Shown one piece after another: positions 8,764-16,148 of a DNA stretch of 64,000 nucleotides. This stretch comes from Adhaeribacter aerolatus (GTDB lineage Bacteria > Bacteroidota > Bacteroidia > Cytophagales > Hymenobacteraceae): positions 82,286 to 146,285 of the forward strand of contig NZ_BJYS01000018.1 of NCBI RefSeq assembly GCF_007991635.1, given 5' to 3'. Numbering within the stretch: the stretch's first letter is position 1; each line of letters begins with the position of its first letter. Under the pieces are notes generated by a model. The model saw nothing but the letters and a program-made list of their open reading frames with translations. It was not told the origin of the DNA and did no database searches. The position numbers and the translations under genes are program-made.

Positions 8764-8794
8764 GAAGAAGCCACTATTTTGCAGTGGCTTCTTC
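8764..8794. terminator. Bidirectional hairpin terminator between convergent genes
   Basis: Perfect 12-bp inverted repeat: gaagaagccact (8764-8775) and agtggcttcttc (8783-8794) around a 7-nt loop. It lies between the DUF5678-like gene (+) and pruA (-), which converge. There is no long T-run on the plus side (ctattat follows). Confidence 0.7.
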
Positions 8795-8819
8795 TATTAT
8801 AAATATGCAAATAATCTAA

Positions 8820-10448
8820 TTAATCCTGCTGCAAAAACGGGTAACGGTAATCTACCGGTGGTACAAAGGTTTCTTTAATGGTACGGGTAGAGGTCCAGCG
8901 AATAAGGTTAAAAACCGAACCGGCTTTGTCGTTGGTGCCGGAAGCGCGGGAGCCGCCAAACGGTTGTTGCCCCACTACCGCCCCGGTAGGCTTATCGTTG
9001 ATGTAGAAATTACCCGCTGCGTGCAATAATTTTTGGGTAGCTAAATCAATGGCATAGCGGTCCTGCGAAAATATGGAACCGGTAAGACCGTACGGTGAAG
9101 TGGTGTCTACTATTTCCAAAATTTCTTCGAACTGATTTGGTTGGTAAACATAAACAGTAAATACCGGGCCGAAAAGCTCTTCGCACATGGTTACGTAGCG
9201 CGGGTCTTTTACTTTTAAAACAGTTGGCTGAATAAAATACCCTTCCGATTTGTCGTAGGTGCCGCCCGCAATTATTTCTACGTCCGGGTCGTTTTTAGCG
9301 GCATCAATGTATTTGGCTAGTTTATCGAAAGATTTCTCGTCGATAACAGCGTTAATAAAATTGCCGAAATCTTCGGTAGAACCCATTTTAAAGGATTGCA
9401 GATCTTCGGTAATAAATTGTTTTACATCATCCCAGAGGTTGGCCGGAATATAGGCGCGCGAAGCGGCCGAACATTTCTGACCCTGGTATTCAAAAGCACC
9501 CCGCGAGATGGCAACCGCTAAAGCTTTGGCATTAGCCGACGGATGCGCCACGATAAAGTCTTTGCCACCGGTTTCGCCGACAATGCGCGGATAACCTTTG
9601 TAAGTCTGAATATTTTCGCCGATGGTTTTCCAGATTTGTTGAAATACCGCCGTGCTGCCCGTGAAGTGAATGCCCGCAAAATCCGGGTGTTTAAAGATAA
9701 CATCGCCGGCAACCGGACCATCAACGTAAATTAAATTAATAACCCCGTCGGGCAAACCAGCTTCTTTAAATAATTGCATAATTAGTTGCGCCGAATAAAT
9801 CTGGGTGTAAGCCGGTTTCCAGACCACCACATTGCCCATCAGGGCGGGTGCTGCCGGTAAGTTGCCCGCAATGGCCGTAAAGTTAAAGGGTGTTAACGCA
9901 AATATAAAACCTTCCAGGGGCCGGTGCTCTAAACGGTTCCAAACGCCCGGCGATGATTTGGGTTGCTGGGCGTATATCTCGGTCATGAAGGCGGCATTAA
10001 ACCGCAAAAAGTCAATCAGCTCACAAGCCGAATCAATTTCGGCCTGGTACACATTTTTTGACTGGCCCAGCATGGTAGCAGCATTCAGGCGCGCCCGGTA
10101 AGGACCAGCCAGTAAATCGGCGGCTTTCAGGAAAATAGCGGCGCGGCTTTGCCAGGGCATGCTGGCCCAGCGTTGGCGGGCCGCCAGCGCCGCAGCAATG
10201 GCCTGGCGCACGTGGCCGGCATCGCCTTCGTGAAAATACCCCAATACGTGCCGGTGCTCGTGCGGCGGCGATAGCGGTTTTTTGTTTTCGGTGCGAACCT
10301 CCTGGTCGCCAATGTACATGGGTATATCGGCCTGCTGACTCTTGAAAGCCCGCAGGGTATTTTGCAATTCTATTCTTTCCGGCGAACCAGGTACATACGT
10401 TTTTACCGGTTCGTTAACGGGTGTGGGTACTTTAAAAAATCCGGACAT
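8820..10448 (-). CDS. pruA: L-glutamate gamma-semialdehyde (1-pyrroline-5-carboxylate) dehydrogenase
   Basis: The 542-aa aldehyde dehydrogenase is the stand-alone, monofunctional PruA. It oxidises glutamate-gamma-semialdehyde to glutamate with NAD in proline catabolism. Visible signatures are the N-terminal NEPVKTYVPGSPERIEL typical of this subfamily, ALTPFNFTAIAGNLPAAPALMGNVVVWKP (cofactor-binding), FTGST, the catalytic Glu at about 292 in GETGGKDF, and the catalytic Cys at about 326 in YQGQKCSAASRAY. The C-terminus has QQPFGGSRASGTNDKAG. Full length and complete. No proline dehydrogenase gene lies next to it, so the pathway is split in this genome. Confidence 0.97.
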   Translation of the reverse strand: MSGFFKVPTPVNEPVKTYVPGSPERIELQNTLRAFKSQQADIPMYIGDQEVRTENKKPLSPPHEHRHVLGYFHEGDAGHVRQAIAAALAARQRWASMPWQSRAAIFLKAADLLAGPYRARLNAATMLGQSKNVYQAEIDSACELIDFLRFNAAFMTEIYAQQPKSSPGVWNRLEHRPLEGFIFALTPFNFTAIAGNLPAAPALMGNVVVWKPAYTQIYSAQLIMQLFKEAGLPDGVINLIYVDGPVAGDVIFKHPDFAGIHFTGSTAVFQQIWKTIGENIQTYKGYPRIVGETGGKDFIVAHPSANAKALAVAISRGAFEYQGQKCSAASRAYIPANLWDDVKQFITEDLQSFKMGSTEDFGNFINAVIDEKSFDKLAKYIDAAKNDPDVEIIAGGTYDKSEGYFIQPTVLKVKDPRYVTMCEELFGPVFTVYVYQPNQFEEILEIVDTTSPYGLTGSIFSQDRYAIDLATQKLLHAAGNFYINDKPTGAVVGQQPFGGSRASGTNDKAGSVFNLIRWTSTRTIKETFVPPVDYRYPFLQQD

Positions 10449-10630
10449 AATTAATATATGGATGTTAGATATAGCGGTTAACGACCACTGTTACAGTAGG
10501 TGTGCAGCGCGGCCGAACCAGTTTCGTAATAAAATGAACATTACCTGATTAGCATAACGGTATTATGGCTAATCGGGTGCAAAAGTATGGTATATTTACT
10601 TTAAACCAGAGCGTGGGTTTTAAAGCTGGC

Positions 10631-11344
10631 TTACAGAATAGTCATGAGCTGGCTCAGGCAACTGATTTCGTAAGTAACGCGCTGGGTGTGCCGTTTCTTT
10701 TCGGGGTTGAAAAATACCTGGTCGATGCCCGCGTTTTTGGCTCCCAGAATATCGGCTTCCAGGCTGTCGCCAATCATCAGACAAGCTTCGGATTTTACAC
10801 CCGCCCGTTCCAGTGCATGCTGAAATATTTTTTTATCGGGTTTGGTGCAGTTGGCACATTCGGAGGTAATTACTTCTGCAAAATATTGCCCCAAGTTAGA
10901 AGCGTTCATCTTAATGGCCTGGACATCTTTAAAACCGTTGGTAATAATGTGCAGCACGTACTTGCTTTTTAAATAGCTAAGGGTTTCGTGGGTGTAGGGG
11001 AAAACGGCGGTTTTGGTCGGGCAAATAGTGGTAAAAGCTTCGTGGAGGCCGGCGGGTACCTGCTCCGGCGTTAAACCCAATTTGGTTAAGGTAATTTCAA
11101 AGCGGCCTACCCGTAATTCCTGCTGCGTAATTTTACCTTCGTGAAAAAGGCGCCACATGCGGTGGTTAATGTAGCTGTATTTTTTATAAAAATCGGTAGA
11201 AGTAAACTTACCAAACTGGTGCAGTTGAAACGTATCATATAACGTGTAAATCGTTTCAGCGGCATTTTTCTCGAAATCCCATAAAGTGTGGTCTAAATCG
11301 AAAAAAAGGTGCTGGTAATTTTTTACGGGGGTATAACGTGGCAT
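10631..11344 (-). CDS. yjjG: YjjG-family pyrimidine 5'-nucleotidase (HAD superfamily)
   Basis: The 237-aa HAD-IA protein has motif I FFDLDHTLWDFEKNA (nucleophile Asp in DLDHT), motif II IITNGF, and motif IV MIGDSLEADILGAKNAGID, with a helical cap domain between motifs I and II. DLDHTLWDF and the ITNG signature are typical of YjjG-like noncanonical pyrimidine nucleotidases, which dephosphorylate (d)UMP, dTMP and damaged pyrimidine nucleotides. Size matches the family. It is followed by pruA 183 bp away and preceded by an ArsR-type regulator on the same strand. A functional link between them is not evident. Confidence 0.88.
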   Translation of the reverse strand: MPRYTPVKNYQHLFFDLDHTLWDFEKNAAETIYTLYDTFQLHQFGKFTSTDFYKKYSYINHRMWRLFHEGKITQQELRVGRFEITLTKLGLTPEQVPAGLHEAFTTICPTKTAVFPYTHETLSYLKSKYVLHIITNGFKDVQAIKMNASNLGQYFAEVITSECANCTKPDKKIFQHALERAGVKSEACLMIGDSLEADILGAKNAGIDQVFFNPEKKRHTQRVTYEISCLSQLMTIL

Positions 11345-11423
11345 TATAAGACAGATTTTGCAGAAGTAAACAGATTAACGTAGCAAATGTTTTAAGCTTA
11401 ACACCCGGCAGTTGTTAAGAAGT

Positions 11424-11813
11424 TCAGGGGGCGGCTACCCATTTGCGGTTGTGCAGCTTGTTTACGGCAAGTTCCCGGTTCGAGTATAAAACTAAGTAAG
11501 TGTTCTGGTCTTTTATTAAAACATCATCTTTTTCCAGGTAATTAAAAACCTGGTTGAGCAAATCGGCGGTTTCATCGCGCAAAAAGTAGTAAACCCAGTT
11601 ATCTACCCGCCGGAAACTAACCAAACCCGAATTTTTTAAATAAATTAAGTGCCTTGACGTCTTAGTTTGCGTAAAATCCAATACCTGTTCTATATCCGAA
11701 ATGCACATTTCTTTGTTCTTTTGGAGCAGGTTCAGGATGCGGATACGGGATTCGTCGCCGAGGGCTTTGAATACTTGTTCGCCAAAACTTACGTTAAAAT
11801 GTTTGAGCCGCAT
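11424..11813 (-). CDS. ArsR-family winged-helix transcriptional regulator
   Basis: The product has 129 residues from the ATG at 11811-11813. The frame is open to 11861, but the 16 extra residues precede the conserved region, so the later start is preferred. The ArsR fold is clear: FKALGDESRIRILNLLQKNKEMCISDIEQVLDFTQTKTSRHLIYLKNSGLVSFRRVDNWVYYFL, with the recognition helix around QTKTSRHLIYLKNSG and the beta-wing after it. A Cys in EMCISDI sits where several metal-sensing ArsR proteins have their ELCVCD motif, but the second Cys is missing, so metal sensing is doubtful. It is divergent from a CarboxypepD_reg protein gene. Confidence 0.88.
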   Translation of the reverse strand: MRLKHFNVSFGEQVFKALGDESRIRILNLLQKNKEMCISDIEQVLDFTQTKTSRHLIYLKNSGLVSFRRVDNWVYYFLRDETADLLNQVFNYLEKDDVLIKDQNTYLVLYSNRELAVNKLHNRKWVAAP

Positions 11814-11899
11814 AAGGTAGGTAGATACTGGTAACAAATTTAGGGGTTTAGTAGCTACCAAGCTAAAAAAAGAGTATCATTGTATTTGTCAGCGATAAT

Positions 11900-12592
11900 A
11901 TGTTTAATTTTATAAATATTCTTTCCCCGAGCGCAAACGGTTATGTAAAAGTACTTGCTTGCCTGCTTTTAGTTTTATTTGGCTTTCTGGCTACAACCGA
12001 AGTAAAGGCCCAGGGCAAACCTAAAGTAGTGCAATTTTCGGGTATTGTGGCCACCGGCGACAGCCTCTACGGGGTGCCGGGCGTAACAGTTTATGTGCCC
12101 AAAGCGGGCCGCGGTACGGTTACCAACGATTATGGCTATTTTTCGCTGGCGGTGCTGGCCGGCGACAGTATTGTGGTGCGGGCCGTTGGTTACCGCCACT
12201 TAACCGTAAAAATACCTCGTAACTACGATAAACAAAGTTACTCGGTAGTGCTGGAACTGAAAGAAGATGTGAATGTGCTGCCCGAAGTGCGGGTATGGCC
12301 TTACCCGACCGAGAAAGATTTTAAGCAGGCCTTTATGAACTTGAAATTGCCTACGAAGGATTTAACTGGTCCGGAGCGCAGCCTGAACGAAAAATTAATG
12401 GCCGAAATCTTTAACAATACCCCGGTGAGTGCTTCCGCCAATTTCCGGAATACCATGGATATGCAGCAATTGCAGTACGACCGTAACCGGGGAATTGCCC
12501 CCAACCCCTATACCAATAACCCGCTGCTAAACCCACTTTCCTGGTTTAAATTTATTAACCAGGTTAAAAACGGCGACCTGAAAAGGAAGTAA
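11900..12592 (+). CDS. Exported CarboxypepD_reg-like protein
   Basis: The 230-aa protein has a signal peptide (hydrophobic core VLACLLLVLFGFLATT, likely cut after EVKAQ) and a CarboxypepD_reg-like beta-sandwich (FSGIVATGDSLYGVPGVTVYVPKAGRGTVTNDYGYFSLAVLAGDSIVVRAVGYR). A C-terminal region follows with the signature DFKQAFMNLKLPTK, and the end is rich in Asn and Pro. In Bacteroidota such stand-alone proteins are periplasmic or outer-membrane associated, and the same domain caps TonB-dependent receptors. No plug or barrel is present here. It is divergent from the ArsR gene across about 86 bp that must hold both promoters. Function unknown. Confidence 0.82.
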   Translation: MFNFINILSPSANGYVKVLACLLLVLFGFLATTEVKAQGKPKVVQFSGIVATGDSLYGVPGVTVYVPKAGRGTVTNDYGYFSLAVLAGDSIVVRAVGYRHLTVKIPRNYDKQSYSVVLELKEDVNVLPEVRVWPYPTEKDFKQAFMNLKLPTKDLTGPERSLNEKLMAEIFNNTPVSASANFRNTMDMQQLQYDRNRGIAPNPYTNNPLLNPLSWFKFINQVKNGDLKRK

Positions 12593-13218
12593 AATACTTT
12601 GCTACCCGATTGGAAGCCTAAAAGCTCCAATCTAACAGGTATTAAAGCTTGTGGTGTGGATGGCAAGAATTAGAGAGATACCCACCATCCGGAACCTGAA
12701 CGATCTAAAAAGGTGACTAATTCTGGGATGTGACAGGTAACAATCGGGCGAAATTTAATATTAAAGCAAATAAGTACCAAAAATGAGCATAAGGGGAGAA
12801 TATTCATCTCTCTATATATAAATATGTCGTCTCAAGAAAAGCACTAAGCCCAAATGGGGCATTTGCTTAAAATAACAGCACTTATGTGACGTATAGTTGG
12901 ATGTATATGCGAAGAAGCAAAGTTTAATGGATTGCTGCATTATTTATATTCTACTTATTCTGTTGTACATTATTTGTTTATAGGAATAAAGCAGATATTT
13001 AGCCGCTTCTTTGCAAATTCCAGGTTACTTGCTGCTCTTCTTTATGTCACTTATTATCTGATGATAATATATGCTGTTTTAAAAGGGCCTTTCCACCTTA
13101 AGCTGTTTGCAAGCTGTAACGGATTGCTCTAAAAATTTTGGTGTTAACTTGTATGATAGCATATAAAAGTTCGTATTATCAAAAAGGGCATGGTTGTAAA
13201 GAAACAAACAACTAAAAT
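12593..13218. other. Intergenic spacer with a diverged repeat (copy A)
   Basis: The 626-bp spacer has no convincing gene. At about 12774-12900 it holds a stretch resembling a segment at about 15364-15475: both begin taccaaaaatga, share a tctctctat-like block and a ctaagccc block, and end in acagc-gcttat-like sequence. The rest is AT-rich. A 66-codon open frame at 12932-13132 lacks family features. Confidence 0.45.
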
Positions 13219-14997
13219 TTATTTCTTTTGCCGCTTCGCCCACTCATCCATTTTTTGTTCCAGTATGTCCAGGGGCATTCTGCCATCTTTTAACACTTCG
13301 TCATGAAAGGCGGCCAGCGTAAAAGCCTGCCCTAATTGCTTTGTATATTTCTTTCTTAGTTCCTGCAGTTTCAGTTCCCCTATCTTGTAAGCCAGGGCCT
13401 GGCCCGGCACAGCCATGTATCGTTCAATTTCCGACGTAGCGAATTGCTCCGAAATGGGTCCATTTTCCAGCATATAGGTAATCGCCTTTTCTCTGGTCCA
13501 GCCCTTGGTATGCAGACCCGGGTCCACTACCAGCCGGATGGCCCGGTGGATTTCATCTCCCAGAGCGGCTATCTGCTGATAAGGGTCCGTATACAATCCT
13601 AATTCTTTCCCTAAACTTTCACTATACAATCCCCAGCCTTCGCCATAAGCAACAAAACTGCTAAAGCGTCTAAAATCTGGTAAGCTTTTATTTTCCCGCT
13701 GCAACATTACCTGGTAATGATGACCCGGAATGGCTTCATGAATAAAAAGGCTTTCCCGGGCATAACTTTCTTTCGTAGCATCTACAATCGGAACGTAAAA
13801 AATACCGGGGCGGCTCCCATCAGCTAAACCAGGATTATATTGCGCCGCAGCGGAGGCAGCCCGGAAGGCCTCGGTTTGCCGTATTTCAAAAGGAGTTTTG
13901 GGCGTTTGCCGAAACATTTTGGACAGATTAGGGTCAATCTTTTGCTGGATAGCCCGGTAAGCCGTTAATACTTCTTCCGGGGTTTTATAGGGGAAGAATT
14001 TTGGGTCGGTGCGCAGGTGTTCAAAAAAGGCTTTTAAATCACCTTTAAAGCCCACGGAGTTTTTTACTTTCTCCATCTCGGCTCGGATCCTTTTCACTTC
14101 CGCCAGACCGGTGTTATACACTTCATCTGCCGTTTTATTCGTAGTGGTCATTACCCGTATTTGGTAATTGTACCAGGCCGCGCCACCGGGTAAATCGCTT
14201 AAACCACTGGTGGTTCTGGCTTTGGGCAGATATTCGGTTTGTAAAAAAGCATGGAGCTTTTTATAAGCCGGCACGAGCTGCTCGTTAATTAGCTTTACAT
14301 AAGCCGTCGTGAGTTGCTGCTTTTCGGCAGCACTGAAATCTTGAGGTAAATTAGTAATAGGGCTATAAAATATACTTTTAGCCGCATCAGCCGCGACAAA
14401 ACTCTCCATCTGCGGAATCATCTTGGTCACCACTGTTTTTGGTAGCACGATGCCTTCGGCCATCCCTTTTCTAAAATATACAATGGCACTGTCGGCCCAG
14501 GCAGAAAAAGCGGTAGCCCGGCTAATCCAGTTATGATAATCCTTTATGCTTCTAAAAGGTTGAATTGATGTCCCACTACCCAATTGAGCAAAGTTTAAGG
14601 GAACGCTCCAGATAAATTGGTTAAAGGGCATGCGGTTATCCTTTTGCATCAACCCTTCTGCATTCATGTTAAGGCTCCATTTAAAGATATCATAGCTAAG
14701 CCGATCACTTTCACTCAGGTCCGCTCTTTTGAATTTGGACAACGCGGTTAGATAATGAGTATTAAAGGCTTTAAGTTTAATCCGATAACTATCGGTGAAT
14801 TCGGCGGTTAATAAATCATTATAGCGGTTGTCGCCCCGGAAGGTGGCCAGGATAGGAAAGAGCTTTAATTCTTCTTCATAATAAGAGTCAAATAATTTAT
14901 CCAGTTCTTTATTATTTACTTTTTCGGTTGTTTGCGCCCGTATAGCAGGGCAACCGAAAAGATATAGAACCAGGAGCATTAGGGAGAGCTGTTTCAT
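13219..14997 (-). CDS. DUF885-family exported peptidase-like protein
   Basis: From the ATG at 14997 the protein has 592 residues (an upstream in-frame start at 15036 would add 13 that precede the signal peptide). The N-terminus MKQLSLMLLVLYLFGC reads as a lipoprotein-like or secretory signal. The DUF885 hallmark HEAIPGHHYQ is present, and the C-terminal end has the family pattern AYKIGELKLQELRKKYTKQLG and AFHDEVLKDGRMPLDILE. DUF885 proteins have a thermolysin-like zinc-metallopeptidase layout (HExxxGH in HEAIPGHH, downstream Glu); substrates are poorly known. The gene is complete and stands alone in the - direction. Confidence 0.88.
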   Translation of the reverse strand: MKQLSLMLLVLYLFGCPAIRAQTTEKVNNKELDKLFDSYYEEELKLFPILATFRGDNRYNDLLTAEFTDSYRIKLKAFNTHYLTALSKFKRADLSESDRLSYDIFKWSLNMNAEGLMQKDNRMPFNQFIWSVPLNFAQLGSGTSIQPFRSIKDYHNWISRATAFSAWADSAIVYFRKGMAEGIVLPKTVVTKMIPQMESFVAADAAKSIFYSPITNLPQDFSAAEKQQLTTAYVKLINEQLVPAYKKLHAFLQTEYLPKARTTSGLSDLPGGAAWYNYQIRVMTTTNKTADEVYNTGLAEVKRIRAEMEKVKNSVGFKGDLKAFFEHLRTDPKFFPYKTPEEVLTAYRAIQQKIDPNLSKMFRQTPKTPFEIRQTEAFRAASAAAQYNPGLADGSRPGIFYVPIVDATKESYARESLFIHEAIPGHHYQVMLQRENKSLPDFRRFSSFVAYGEGWGLYSESLGKELGLYTDPYQQIAALGDEIHRAIRLVVDPGLHTKGWTREKAITYMLENGPISEQFATSEIERYMAVPGQALAYKIGELKLQELRKKYTKQLGQAFTLAAFHDEVLKDGRMPLDILEQKMDEWAKRQKK

Positions 14998-16148
14998 ATT
15001 AGTACTGTTATTCTGAAATCTACATAATAAATTCAATATTTATATTAACTATTTTATTAAAAGGGCCACCGCTCCAAAACTGCACCTAAAAAGAAAAGGT
15101 TTGGTTCTTCTTTGAAAAAAGGAGGGTTGATGAATTTGCAGCGGCATTTTGCAGCAGTTGAGGATTGTAGGGTACCCGGGCGTTGCTGACACCTGCTAAA
15201 TTATGTTCTAATTTTAATATTGTGTGGTGTGCTGGCAGATTGTTCGGACTAGGAAGAGATAGTGGATTAAGGGAAAGACAAAGAAGATTTTCTTCGAAAT
15301 GAGTTGGGGCTTAAGCTGGCCAACGGCATTCCTTCCCAAGATACGCTTGTATAAAAAGGAAATGATTACCAAAAATGAAAGAGGAAGGTATACCTCTCTA
15401 TTGTTCCTTCCCGAAAGTTAGCCCTAAGCCCACCGTAATTTTCGCTTAACCGGACAGCGCTTATAGGTTTGAAACTAGCAGCTTATTAAACCAGATTATG
15501 TAATGCAAGGTTTTGTTTTATAATAAGATAGGCTAAACATAACACTTATAGTTATGTAGCGGCTTCGGGTTTAATATTTTACTTCAATTATTAAGTTTGT
15601 TCAATTTTCCTTCTTTATTGTCAGCAATTACTCCTGTCTCAAAAGAAAACCAATTTCTTGCCTTGGCTTTTATAAGAATAAGATGGTTAACGGGTAGCGG
15701 TAGTTAATGACTGCAACTTTTACTAAATGCTGTTTACAACTAAAAAACCTCTTTATATCCTAAATTGATTATTACTGCAACGAAATAGGGGTTGGTATTA
15801 CGGCTAACCTGTTTTATGACAAAGTAATCCTTCCTAATAATAGAAATAGGGTGCAATAATAATTTTTACTCTAAAGTTAATCTTGTATTTTAATAGATAA
15901 TAATATTAATTTAACAAGTATATAGGAGTATAGAAGAAGGCTAATTGTTGTGTGTAAAGCAAGAATAATGCAAATGCCTTATTAAGTTTTTTGCTTGGCT
16001 TATTTTGTAAAATAGAACCTGAATATTAAAATAGGTTCATCTTTTAGAAAAATCTATCCTATCTTTAAGAGAAATTCTTATTTTAATTGTCTAAGCTAAT
16101 AGATAATTATAGAATGCATTATACCAATATATTTGAAAAATTATACTT
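14998..16148. other. 1.15 kb spacer with degraded mobile-element sequence
   Basis: The spacer holds no intact gene. It contains the ISAs1-type transposase scrap annotated separately and a second copy (about 15364-15475) of the repeat seen at about 12774-12900. The remaining 600 bp before the SGNH hydrolase gene is AT-rich with no coding signal. Confidence 0.5.
15271..15354 (+). pseudogene. Fragment of an ISAs1-type transposase
   Basis: One plus-strand frame between two stop codons reads GKDKEDFLRN then ELGLKLANGIPSQDTLV. The core LANGIPSQDT matches the conserved N-terminal LxNGIPSHDT signature of ISAs1/H-repeat transposases, where it precedes the DDE domain. Only about 27 codons survive, and no DDE residues or inverted repeats were identified. 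This is a relic, not an active element. Confidence 0.6.

Noticed and set aside
12932..13132. 66-codon plus-strand ORF in the spacer before the DUF885 gene
   Set aside because: Hydrophobic by AT bias only, no start context, no family features; lies in a region with repeat remnants.
16128..16135. tatatttg, an exact match to the Bacteroidota -7 box TAnnTTTG, 13 bp before the SGNH gene
   Set aside because: No matching -33 TTG element at the right distance; alone it is too weak in AT-rich DNA.
15361..16148. Possible further transposase remains downstream of the ISAs1 scrap
   Set aside because: No additional in-frame similarity to DDE domains could be recognised by eye.
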